Source: Nematostella vectensis (Eukaryota > Cnidaria > Anthozoa > Actiniaria > Edwardsiidae). From it: 64,000 bases of DNA. The number at the start of each line of letters is the position of its first letter. The first letter of the stretch is position 1. The stretch covers positions 11,371,719-11,435,718 of the forward strand of contig NC_064046.1 in NCBI RefSeq assembly GCF_932526225.1, in the 5' to 3' direction. Below are positions 45,901-54,150 of this stretch, piece by piece. Under the pieces are notes generated by a model that was given only the letters and a program-made list of their open reading frames with translations, searched no databases and was not told the DNA's origin. The position numbers and the translations under genes were made by a program.

Positions 45901-48648
45901 ATTCAATGCAAATGAAGATTGAAACAATCGACTAGATCATTTGCATGTATTTGCATTGAATACGGCTTAGTATAATACGACGTTTGAACTTAGCCTAAGG
46001 AAACGAAATTTGGTGTTCCTTCAAATAGACTTAAACTGTCCTATTTTCCACTTATGTAGTGTTGTTGCTATTTTCGCCCAACATTTGATGTAATGCAACG
46101 AGATGTTGCTTTTTTTACTATTGTGTACTGTTCATTATCAAAAATAATAGAGTTAAAATTTCTTCCGCCATTGAGGCAAAGAACTAACTAGGACCAGGTA
46201 AAGAGACGTCACGTTGACTTAATCAGATGTTAACAAGATTTGTTAACTGATTTCATCTATTTCTCAGAACGTTACCTGTAATCTAACAAACAATCAATCC
46301 CAATCCCGTAACGTTTTATTTTAACTGACCCAAGCTTTACCTGTACAGGTTTACAACGATGGGATTCGAAACATCAACACGGTATTGATTCTGCGCAGAC
46401 TGGCAGTTCCCGTCGTGCTTTGCCTGCTTCTTGCCGTAACTGTTCCCTACGTCATCGCAAATGGAATCATCCCAATCTTTAGTAAGTAGAAAAAAAAGCT
46501 CCCCAATTACCCCTTCCCCTGTAGGGCCGTAGCAAGCCCTGGGTACAGAAACATTAAGCAAAGATTGGGGGCCCCGGGCACGCCCCTACTGGTCATTTTC
46601 TTAAAAAATTTTAAACTATTTGGGGGGGTGGGGGGGGGGGGGGAAGCGCACGCTCCCAGTGTCCCCTGCTACGGCCCTGCCCTTGACCAGGTGCGTTGTT
46701 GCTTAGGCGGTTATAGATGTCAGGGAGTTGTTTTTGCTGTCAATTCTGATGTAGTGTTTTCTTTAGTCTCTATTTAACTCCCACCCTCACCAGAATGCAT
46801 AATGGTTTCTGATCGCTGATAGGCTGCTATCTTTGGCTAGAAGGCTGAGGCACCGCGGGCGAGTTGGGTAGTAGAGAAATCTGTTCTCAGCCTTTTTACA
46901 CTTATATTTAACAAACTGGGGCCGGTTCTTGAAAGGTCAGATAACTTTATCTGCCGATAGGAGTTATCAGTAGGAAAAAATTTTTCCCAATTTATCTACG
47001 GATAGATTTATCCAAATTTTTATCCACCGATAACTGCTAACTGAGATCTCAGGAACCGGCCCCTGGTGTTTAGTGTCCGCTTCTTATCAGACATCGCTTT
47101 AACGGGATTAAAATTTTGGGACATACTATTAGAGTTAGAAGAAGAAGAAACTTCGAAATCATCTAGGGGTAGCTAGGCTGGCCTAAAAAGGAGGGCTTCA
47201 AAGAGAATTTCAGATTTCTTTAGGGCCAGGGGTTAGCTTCGTTGAACCGAAATTTGGGGCTGAAGACGTACTGTGATATGCGCACCCAGAGATGGTTTTT
47301 CATTTTGTGTATCCGAGTATCCATAATATGCAAGTCCCTTTCAGGCGAGTACTACTGTTCTATTGATATTCGCTCTTTGTTCTCCCAGTCTCGTCGGCTG
47401 ACACCGTGGTGTTCTGCCAAAGGCGCATCTACCCATTCCTCCTTGCTGTCTTCATGCTTATCGGGTGTTTCATGTTCCAAGGAAGACAATTCAAGATGCT
47501 CTATGAGCGCATTAAGAATGACAAGTACGTATTTTGGGAGTGAAGCGGGGTAGAAGTGCAGATGTAAAGGAGTTTATTCTCCAACGATGACCATTTAAGT
47601 TTATTACTTTGAGATGGAGTTGACAAGAACGTATTTTGGGAGGGAAGCGGAGTAGGAGAGGAGATGAAAAGTTTATGTTTCAACGATGACCATTTAAGTT
47701 AATTACTTTGAGATGGAGTTGACAAACACGTATTTTGGGAGGGAAGCGGAGTAGGAGAGGAGATGAAAAATTTATGCTTCAACGATGACCATTTAAGTTT
47801 ATTACTTTGAGAATGAGTTGACAAGTACGTAATTTGGGAGGGAAGCGGAGTAGGAGAGGAGATGAAAAGTTTATGCTTCAACGATGACCATTTAAGTTTA
47901 TTACTTTGAGAATGAGTTGACAAGTACGTAATTTGGGAGGGAAGCGGAGTAGGAGAGGAGATAAAAAGTTTATGCTTCAACGATGACCATTTAAGTTTAT
48001 TAGTTTGAGAAGGAGTTGACAAGTACGTAATTTGGGAGGGAAGCGGGGTAAGTGTAGACGTAAAAGAGGCTTTATGCCTAAACTATGACTCGGTTTTTAG
48101 TTTCGAAACGTGGTTAGCCCGAACATGATTTACCCTCACTAAGAAATAAATAGAGGCTTTTAAAGAGGCGTTATGGTCCAAAGATAACAATTCAAAGTTT
48201 GAATTTGTCGGCGAGAGTTCACACAACGCTTACAGTCGCATTCAAGGATCTCATCAATGATATAATAAGTGCCGATAAATTATACTTGGGCTTACTAAAT
48301 ACTACTGAATACGCCTCGTGTATGTAAACCTTAAATTAGGGCGATCCCAACGCCATTTTACCCTCCAACTCAAAACCAAGCAACACAAAGCATCCATTTG
48401 CATCGTCTTATTCAAGCTAGTAACCAAAAGATTTTCTGTCAAATGCAACGAATAAAGCATTGTACTTAAGTCGTTGATGGTTTTACAAAACTTTTCGCAT
48501 TTTGTAAATAATGCAAATGCATTCTTTCAAAAGGAAAATCCTTATTTTATTTTATAGATACCTCGTGGGTCAGAGACTGGTAAACTACGAGAACCACAGA
48601 CGAAGTATAGGGACTACTACATCCAGACCTAAAGACGATAAGAACTAA
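24969..48648 (+). CDS. MARCHF6: MARCHF6 / TEB4 / Doa10 ER-membrane E3 ubiquitin ligase (complete, 916 aa)
   Basis: Twenty-eight exons: 24969-24999, 25236-25335, 29723-29755, 30843-30883, 31287-31430, 31975-32047, 32670-33001, 33371-33432, 34605-34637, 34813-34864, 34954-35012, 35130-35210, 35315-35343, 35926-35965, 36459-36533, 36988-37191, 37660-37710, 38131-38231, 39131-39268, 40049-40100, 41289-41471, 42044-42113, 43192-43373, 43692-43826, 45255-45344, 46349-46481, 47389-47524, 48558-48648. Every junction is GT/AG and phase-consistent; total 2751 nt, against about 910 aa in human. The N-terminal RING-CH has its C4HC3 ligands in CRVC, PCIC, IHQEC and YCELC. Many hydrophobic segments follow, starting [16 protein letters not shown]. 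An acidic loop is encoded by exon 7 ([17 protein letters not shown]). The TEB4-Doa10 core and the conserved C-terminal element VGQRLVNYE are present. The family ubiquitinates misfolded and sterol-pathway proteins at the ER. Exon 13 (29 nt) is the least conserved and least certain exon. Confidence 0.95.
25336..29722 (+). other. MARCHF6 intron 2 (4.4 kb)
   Basis: No exon or nested gene recognised. A near-duplicate (GGGTTGTGGGT...GGGGTCAATGTGTTTA) occurs at about 27372-27430 and 27740-27785. A 16-bp perfect hairpin (TGTTTACCCTTCCTCC) is at 28783-28819. A possible decayed LINE C-terminus is entered separately. Confidence 0.6.
28375..28475 (+). pseudogene. Possible LINE reverse-transcriptase C-terminal remnant
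   Basis: One frame reads [20 protein letters not shown] followed by CQDIKLEK and a stop, similar in rhythm to the Y-x-L-R-G-x-K-x-W-N-x-L-P-x-x-I-K motif at the end of many non-LTR retrotransposon ORF2 proteins. The key Trp is absent and upstream frames are broken. Only suggestive. Confidence 0.25.
29911..30038. mobile_element. Hairpin MITE in MARCHF6 intron 3
   Basis: Inverted arms of about 60 bp beginning TAGCATGGCATCTCAGGGAA, with a short loop near 29972-29980 (TTGACTTTT). TA may be the target duplication (Tc1/mariner-like), but the ends are themselves TA-rich. It lies about 150 bp after exon 3. Confidence 0.65.
30400..30620. repeat. Short direct repeats around ATGAGGGAAATTTAGA
   Basis: Four or five imperfect repeats of about 50 bp containing (A)CATGAGGGAAATTTAGAA and TAATACATGAGG in MARCHF6 intron 3. 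Locally duplicated, non-coding. Confidence 0.55.
30974..31152. repeat. GGCC-TAGC short repeat with poly-G, copy 3
   Basis: Contains GGGGGGCACAAAACAGAAACATTAG, CACATGCCCCCAGTGCCCCA and the inverted terminus TGTTATGGCCC. A (TA)n run and a 12-G run lie in the middle. Lies in MARCHF6 intron 4, about 135 bp before exon 5. Confidence 0.65.
34307..34500. mobile_element. MITE with CCGCATTGTCACCAGTT termini, copy 1
   Basis: The left end CCGCATTGTCACCAGTTGAC and the right end (reverse complement with one or two differences) define a roughly 190-bp element in MARCHF6 intron 8. Shared inner sequence (CGATTACGTAACAAT, AGCGGATGGCC) is found again at 42290-42530. Confidence 0.65.
35470..35715. mobile_element. 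Probable MITE, termini GCCTGGTGCACACTAGT
   Basis: The left end GCCTGGTGCACACTAGTGACATAAC is approximately inverted at the right end (GTTACTACAGTAGTGTGTGCCAGAC). Internal GACATAA repeats occur in both orientations. In MARCHF6 intron 13; no duplication resolved. Confidence 0.45.
36047..36371. mobile_element. MITE with perfect 16-bp TIR and poly-G arms
   Basis: CAGGCCCGTACCCAGG at 36047-36062 is exactly inverted at 36356-36371. Each arm contains a G or C homopolymer run just inside the terminus (about 36077 and 36330-36357). In MARCHF6 intron 14. Confidence 0.65.
37200..37560. repeat. Diverged tandem repeats of TTGCTATCTCTTAGGG
   Basis: About six imperfect units containing TTTGCTATC(T/A)CTTAGGG with spacing of 60-80 bp in MARCHF6 intron 16, ending in a 15-C run. 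Confidence 0.55.
37815..38095. repeat. ~32-bp minisatellite in MARCHF6 intron 17
   Basis: About eight units near CGGCTGAGGTTAACATGT followed by CACGCTACATGTCA, starting about 105 bp after exon 17 and ending about 35 bp before exon 18, so it fills most of the intron. Confidence 0.85.
39394..39810 (+). CDS. Possible nested ORF, 138 aa, in MARCHF6 intron 19
   Basis: An open frame with a purine-rich, low-complexity first half (Gly/Glu/Lys) and a more ordinary second half ([18 protein letters not shown], then [15 protein letters not shown]). AATAAA lies about 30 bases after the stop (near 39843), which is unusual for chance. The strong purine strand asymmetry could by itself keep the frame open. 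No family recognised; may be an alternative terminal exon or nothing. Confidence 0.2.
   Translation: MRSKEREGEGRGGEGRKGDRRTKRWRRGAEVPLCDEQKGKQEKGDKCDEDGEGGVVEEENKNGKVMGGGPVALCEGYREMYINDMINGGDVFIPAKECNLWIAEKYHIIFKANMGSLNERHELASTCRHAAKFLIGNS
40292..40861. repeat. 30-bp satellite, 19 near-identical copies
   Basis: The unit TCAATCATAACTTTTACATA plus TTTCCAATTC is repeated 19 times, most copies identical. Variation is confined to the first unit and the last four or so. Because 30 is divisible by three and the unit lacks stops in several frames, it yields artefactual frames of 276, 204 and 158 residues. It lies in MARCHF6 intron 20. Confidence 0.97.
41642..41768. mobile_element. MITE with GGGGCGGATCCAGG-type termini
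   Basis: The left end AGAGGCGGATTTAGGGG and right end CCTGGATCCGCCCCT are imperfect inverted repeats about 125 bp apart with a 12-C run inside. In MARCHF6 intron 21. A half-site of the same terminus (AGATCCGCCCCTG) lies at 55214. Confidence 0.55.
42280..42530. mobile_element. MITE with CCGCATTGTCACCAGTT termini, copy 2
   Basis: The right end GGAAGTAAACTGGTGACAATGCGG and interior ATTGTTACGTAATCGACC and GGCCATCCGCTCTAAAT match copy 1 (34307-34500) in inverted arrangement. The left end (AACCAGTTTACTTCCAGAAG) is diverged. Confidence 0.6.
42573..42719. mobile_element. Palindromic MITE family, copy 1, TAA TSD
   Basis: Element 42576-42716, termini GGC(T/A)AAGTTCAAACG, flanked by TAA at 42573-42575 and 42717-42719. 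The arms continue inward as CCGTATTCAATGCAAAT. A second copy is at 45866. TAA target and short palindromic body suggest a PIF/Harbinger-like MITE. In MARCHF6 intron 22. Confidence 0.75.
44350..44480. repeat. Duplicated copies of the exon-25 3' splice site
   Basis: The sequence TTCTCAACATGCTGCTGTGC, then ATTGTTTAGGACTGGG, at about 44443-44479 closely resembles the true acceptor region of exon 25 (45223-45262). A weaker third copy, TTATTTAGGACTGGGC, is near 44372. These look like decoy acceptors inside MARCHF6 intron 24. Confidence 0.6.
45863..45998. mobile_element. Palindromic MITE family, copy 2, TAA TSD
   Basis: Element 45866-45995 with TIR GGCTAAGTTCAAACG exactly inverted at the other end. 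TAA is present at 45863-45865 and 45996-45998. Body is shared with the copy at 42576. In MARCHF6 intron 25. Confidence 0.8.
46523..46678. repeat. GGCC-TAGC short repeat with poly-G, copy 4
   Basis: Starts AGGGCCGTAGCA and ends CTGCTACGGCCCT (inverted). Body GTACAGAAACATTAAGCAAAG is shared with copies at 1981 and 30974. About 40 bp after exon 26 of MARCHF6. A G-rich run is at 46621-46642. Confidence 0.65.
46916..47065. mobile_element. Harbinger-like MITE, CTG TSD
   Basis: Element 46919-47062 with TIR GGGCCGGTTC(T/C)TGA inverted at the right end and CTG on both sides (46916-46918, 47063-47065). 144 bp, in MARCHF6 intron 26. The CWG duplication matches that of the element at 11837. Confidence 0.7.
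47519..48060. repeat. 99-bp minisatellite containing the exon-27 donor
   Basis: Units begin TGACAAGTACGTA at 47519 (exon 27 end), 47621, 47720, 47819, 47918 and 48017, a period of 99 bp after a first interval of 102. The first unit includes the last six bases of exon 27 and its 5' splice site. The last three units retain GACAAGTACGT exactly. Several minus-strand frames here are artefacts. Confidence 0.9.
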
Positions 48649-48803
48649 CAGAATTTCTCCGAAATACACTGAATAAACTACTTCATGAGTAAAATCCCCG
48701 CTGGTCCTGTTAATGCAGATTTTGGGCCAATTCAACCAAAGAATGTTGCACGCACGATATATATTTTATGTATAAAAGACACCTGCTGTATTTTACGCTG
48801 TAT

Positions 48804-48809
48804 AATAAA
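48804..48809 (+). terminator. MARCHF6 poly(A) signal
   Basis: AATAAA 156 bp after the MARCHF6 stop codon, in TATAATAAAGTAATACG. Confidence 0.6.
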
Positions 48810-49707
48810 GTAATACGTAGCTAATATACTGATTAGGTCTTTTTTTTTGCGTGTTTTTTGCGTTTTCTGCTAACGTTGGTACTGCCGAAATTTGTCTAGG
48901 TATCTTCTTCTTTTTGCGTTCCCATGAAGGAGGAACCCAACCTATTAGGGTCCGTTTCGTTGGTTTACGAACTCCGAGTGTACGCCAGACCGTCTGATGC
49001 TATGTCATGTTGAGCTTCATGTAAGTTTGAGACCCAGCCTCGTTTTCAAGATCGACAAATGACACTGGGACGTACTGGGAAAACTGTGGTGATCGTGGTA
49101 CCAAACATCGCGGGCTCCGCAAGAGCCTGGGATTGATGCTGACGGGTGACAAGCGCATGTCAGTACAAAGACATTCTCCCGAATTCTCAAGAGATTTATA
49201 AAAAAACGGAACGCAGTGATTCATCTGAGATGACTACTAGTTCTAGTTTATATACATGGCAAAATTACTCGATTCTGATTGGCTGAGAGCAGTGCAGTGT
49301 TCAAGTAATTCACTGTATGTAAAAGGTAATCCAGTACTACCCTACGCTTGAAAAAGATCTGAACCAATCAAATCACAGTTGTTGTTTTCTGATCACGATG
49401 AACGATAGGTTTCCTGAGGCGCCTGATTTGACGCCTGACCTGACTCAACAAATTAACAAATAGTGTGTTTTTCTATAAAATTTTGACATGTATATTATTG
49501 AAAAATAATCTTACGATTTTTTCAATTTGATTTTGATTTCCAAATTAAACTAGAAACTGTATGATTATTTGTACTAGCTACTTGTACTAGATGCTTGCCT
49601 CTTTATACAGAGTATTTTATTGCAGTAAAACATTATGCGAATTCTTGCCAACGAACAACAACAACCAACAATCCAACAGCTAAGTCGTTTAAAATTCTTC
49701 AAGAGGA
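48810..49707. other. Tail-to-tail spacer between MARCHF6 and the opsin
   Basis: No gene seen. The two genes converge here. Short frames at 49000-49224 (minus) have no supporting signals. Confidence 0.6.
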
Positions 49708-49713
49708 TTTATT
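49708..49713 (-). terminator. Opsin poly(A) signal
   Basis: AATAAA on the minus strand (CCAATAAATCC), about 105 bp after the opsin stop codon at 49816-49818. Confidence 0.5.
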
Positions 49714-49815
49714 GGCAGGCACGAAAATAATTTAAATCTAGCTCTCTTTCTTGAACCTGAGCATTATAACAAAGTTGTGATGATCTCTCATCATAGTGTT
49801 TCTGGCGAATCTCAC

Positions 49816-52800
49816 CTAGTTTCGTCCTTTTGGTAAATTGACTACATATCTCTCCTTCTTGAAACCGAGCATTTTAACAAGTCCCTTCCTGAAGCCTGTA
49901 TCCATCGCAGTATAAACCATGGGATTGTATATCACTGAAGCCTTTGCCATCAGCTCCGGGAACATCGCGGTACTGGCTGCTAACACGTGCTCTCCTGTTG
50001 CCATGGATGCTACGGAGACAAAGCAGTAGGGGGACCAGCTAAGGAGGAAGGCGGCACTTGATAAACCCACCATACAAGCTACTCTGCGCTGATAAAGAGC
50101 CCAAGATGCTCTTAGGATGTTGTGATTAGGCAAACCTTGTTTAAAGAAAAACCTGAAAATAATAAATAGAAACAGACCATCAGAAAGGGTTGCTCTTGGT
50201 CTAGTAAAAGACTTGTGATAGAAAAGCATAGTTTGAGTTTGGAAAGTAAGTGGATTTTCTATTAACTATTATGTAGACTACTGTACTTCGTGTTTCAGTC
50301 AACACTATCGGCGCTTTTTTCGCGGCCGATAAGAAAGCGCTGGATCTTCGAGCATCTAACAGTCAATCCATACTGGCTGCTGCGTGATGTGATCAACGTA
50401 CCTGAGTACCTTAAAGTAAGAAAAACCCATGATGCTGACAGGAACAACAAATCCAACCACCACAAGGGTGATGTTATACGCGATGTAATCAGCCCTCCTG
50501 GTCACCCAAACAGGACCACAGCTAAGACCTTCTGGGCCTCGAATATATAAATTCCAGCCAAGCAGTGGTGGAAGTGCACACAAGATACCATATATCCAGA
50601 TAGCCACGAGGAGAACGTTACGAAACCTTGAAAAAAGGGGAATGTAGAAGTGAGAAGTCGACAACCCGCCATCCCCCACGCCTGGGAGGGTGTCCTACCT
50701 ACACACCTACCCGCTGACCAACTTTCCTTACTATCTATACCCAATTGATTTACGCACTACCCACTGGTCTGCACACCAAATCTACAAAACCCTCCTCCCT
50801 TCCGTACACCCCATCTACAAAACCCTCCTCCCTTCTGCACACCCCATCTACAAAAACCTCCTCCCTTCCGCATACCCCATCTACAAAACCCTACTCCCCT
50901 CCGCATACCCCATCTACAAAACCCTACTCCCCTCCGCATACCCCATCTTCAAAACCCTCCTCGCTTCCGCATACCCCATCTTCAAAACCCTCCTCCCTTC
51001 CGCACACCCCATCTACAAAAACCTCCTCCCTTCCGCATACCCCATCTACAAAAACCTCCTCCCTCCCGCACACCCCATCTACAAAACCCTACTCCCCTCC
51101 GCATACCCCATCTACAAAAACCTCCTCCCTCCCGCATACCCCATCTACAAAACCCTCCTCCTTCCCGCACACCCCATCTACAAAACCCTCCTCCCTTCCG
51201 CACAACCCATCTACAAAACCCTCCTCTTTTTCGCATACCCCATCTACAAAAACCTCCCTTCCGCATACCCCATCTACAAAACCCTCCTCCCTCCCGCACA
51301 CCCTATCTACAAAAACCTCCTCCCTCCCGCACACCCCATCTACAAAACCCTCCTCCCTTCCGCACAACCCATCTACAAAATCCTCCTCTTTTCCGCATAC
51401 CCCATCTACAAAAACCTCCCTTCCGCATACCCCATCTACAAAACCCTCCTCCCTCCCGCACACCCTATCTACAAAAACCTCTTCCCTCCCGCACACCCCA
51501 TCAACAAAACCCTCCTCCCTTCAACACACCCCATCTACAAAAACCTGCCTTGGGTCATTACTTCCGAACAAATGATAAAGCAGTAGGATCGTGTGGAACC
51601 CGGCACATTGTGTGGTCATGTAGTCTATCCATCCCCTAATTTAATCCATTCCCAGAAATAAGAGACAACATGGCCGTCACGCATGCGTAATAGTGCACAT
51701 ACAATGTCAAAATGGCTGCCATTTATTATAAGGAAATGTGGGGAGACATCACAATTTATCAAATTTTCTTGTTTCAGAGATTTTGGGCTCACGATGCAGG
51801 ACTCGAAAAAAAAAAACCTTGCCATTCGAGTGATACATTCTCCGTTCAAACGATGCCAGAGAAAGCCCTATTATTGTTCCTTGGACATTGCACTTTTGTT
51901 CGCTTGAGAGCATACAATCCTCCATACATTCTCTGTAATTTCATTGAAATCGGGCATAAAAGTAGTCGTTTAAAAGGTAGAACTGTTCGCCGCATCACAG
52001 GTGCAGGACTCGAAATTGGTTAATCGACTATCCTTCCATCAAATTGGCCAATAAAATAGGCAGTAGCGCCTTCCAATCTTGTTCCCGAAGAAATAACATT
52101 TGATGTAGTTATGCCTAGTTCAGGAACCATTATTGTTGTCTTTAAGATACAGACTGAAGCAAGGAAAACGGTGCGCTCCGCAAGAACAACTTCTCTCCGT
52201 TCGTCCGTGCTCCATTTTGTTTTTAAACGGCCCCACGGCTTTCTGGGTAGACACAGGGGAACCATAAAGCCTTTCTAAAATACATTTTTTTTTTTAAATT
52301 TGCGCATATAATGTTTTCCAACCTCAGCAAGACTGCCGCACTTCCATTATCATTGGACATATCAAATCAGAGATGCCCCTTGCACGTTTAAATACCGCTA
52401 ATACTACTTTTATTGGGAATTTTAGTCAACCTGATTAAAAACTTCTAGTGTAACAACAAAAGGGAAGCCCCTGTGCTGGCCGGAATCTCGTTTTTATTTG
52501 TGATACCGCTGTTATTCCTCGCGGGCCTAGCAAAATGTGAGCCCAGAGAAACCGCTGGCTAATGTCCCTTATTTCTGGGAATGCTCTGGATCAGCCAAGT
52601 GGAGTAGCAGATCAAAGTTTGTTCTGGAGAAAGATTGTGCGGATCTCGGCTGAAACCAAATGATGATACTGATACCCTTTTACCTAATTTAAATCAATCT
52701 TAACCTAGAGCGCCCACCGACCTACCCACTTATCAACCCTTCATACCCACAAACATACACCTATTAAAGGTTGTCAGTGTAAATGGCGATTGGCAAATGG

Positions 52801-53576
52801 CAGTTCTACGACAGAAAGTAACCATGCGTCTCGAAGAATATGGATAAATCAAAACAATTATCCATTAAAGGTTACCAAATGCTTGGCTCTTACATTGCTA
52901 GCTGGACTTTATACCTTTAACTTTACGAATACTTAGTACCCAAAAGCCATTTACCATTCGCCGTTTGCACTTACAACTTTTAGTGAAATAGGTGTATTCT
53001 CGCCTATCGTATTAACCACTTTACCCACCTAACCGAAAAGCTGTTAAGTTTTTGCATCGAGTTGCAAGAGATGGTTGTAAAGAGCGCCCACCAACCTACC
53101 CACTTATCAACCCTTTATACCCCCAAATATATTCTCACCTATCGTATCAGCCAGTTCTTTACTTACCTAACCGATAAGCCGTTGTTTTTTTGCATCGGGT
53201 TGCTAGCGATGGTTTTATACACTAGAACAGAAATCAATGCGTAACTCCCGATGGACGCCATGCCTATGCAGCAGTTTGATAACCCATACCAAACACAACG
53301 ATAATTGAAGTCATTCACGGGATATCTGAAAATGTTATCGTATATAAAAACCGGGTAGCTGGCGACCACGATAAACATGTCTGCCATGGCAATGTTTATC
53401 ATGAAGGGCACAATGATCTTATTTCTGTGCTGCTTCCTGAATAACACAGCGATGGCGAGACCGTTCCCAACAACTCCCAATGCAAGAATAAGGAACATTG
53501 GCGTTCCATACATCCAAATCCTGGAGACATGGTCATCTGATCCCGTACTTGATGCGTTCGTCACTGACTTTGTCAT
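49816..53576 (-). CDS. Opsin (retinal-binding GPCR), 323 aa
   Basis: Three exons: 53167-53576, 50402-50626 and 49816-50152; donors TTAG|gtaagt and CTCAG|gtacgt, phases 2 and 2. The start at 53576 (MTKSVTNASS) leaves a short N-terminus with an N-glycosylation site; an in-frame ATG at 53696 would add 40 residues and is less likely. TM1 has GNG, TM3 starts at Cys of RCVWYG, and extracellular loop 2 has PEGLSCG, supplying the disulfide Cys and a Glu counterion candidate. TM6 has SWSPY. TM7 has the retinal Schiff-base Lys282 (codon 49942-49944) in MAKASVIYNPMVY, with NPxxY intact. Oddities: the bovine Glu113 position is Tyr, and the D/E-R-Y triplet is LVY. Probably a cnidarian-type opsin; subgroup not assigned. 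Confidence 0.9.
50770..51550. repeat. 33-bp minisatellite (~23 units) in opsin intron 2
   Basis: Units of CCCCATCTACAAAACCCTCC plus TCCCTTCCGCACA, with ordered variants (ACC/AACC, CACA/CATA, cases lacking TCC). The array is strongly pyrimidine-rich on plus, hence polypurine in the opsin transcript. A unit of 33 with no stop leaves frames open on both strands (298 and 276 aa plus; 135 and 105 aa minus), all considered artefacts. Confidence 0.95.
52704..53220. repeat. Tandem duplication covering the opsin exon-1 donor
   Basis: AGAGCGCCCACC(G/A)ACCTACCCACTTATCAACCC occurs at 52704 and 53080. The segment CACCTAACCG(A/T)(A)AAGC(T/C)GTT...TTTGCATCG(A/G)GTTGC occurs at 53027-53075 and again at 53161-53215, where it is the end of opsin exon 1. 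The intronic copy retains a GT-containing donor-like site but has substitutions. Confidence 0.7.
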
Positions 53577-54150
53577 TCCACTGGAGATTGCAGAGTAAAG
53601 AAGATAATGGCAAAATTTTTGCTTCTTTTCTGTTTCCAAGGGGGTGTTGCGTACAAGCGGACAATTGGCTGGTCTTTTGGAAAGGTCAGTGACCAATGAG
53701 TCAGCGAAGAGATAAACGAGAGAATTGTGGCGTCAGAAACAGAGTGGGCGGGGAGATCTCTAGCTACTTAATATGGCGGGATCTTTTTATTAGTCCAGAA
53801 AATGTTGCACTATACTGTTTCTGCTAATAGTTTCTTGGGGAGGGCATAACTCGTACAAACAGAGCCCGGAATCTTTTTAGAGTCGATAATACCACACGCT
53901 GACAGCTGTCTCAAAAGAAACCTCGACGCCTTGTGAAGTGGAGATGAACGTAAGAGCACTAAGGAAAAGCTCGATTAATCAGCAAGGTGTAAAGCACTAA
54001 GGTTCATCGGTTGCTCGTCCAGCCATGAGCGGCGTGAGAGCAGTCTTTGGGAGGAAAACAATGACACGCAGAAGGACCTCGTGGTCGGTCTAAATGGTTT
54101 GATTGTGTAACAAAACGACTGGTTTCTGCTAAATTCCTCTAAGGGAAGGC
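53577..54150. other. Opsin 5' flank with diverged direct repeat
   Basis: Segment 53817-53935 (TTTCTGCTAAT...GGGCATAACTCGT...GATAATACCAC...AAAAGAAACCTCGACG) is a diverged duplicate of 54120-54225. No clear core promoter could be picked. Confidence 0.45.

Noticed and set aside
50690-51586. 298-aa frame of PSAHPIYKTLL repeats
   Set aside because: Coincides with the 33-bp minisatellite in the opsin intron; alternative frames and the opposite strand are also open.
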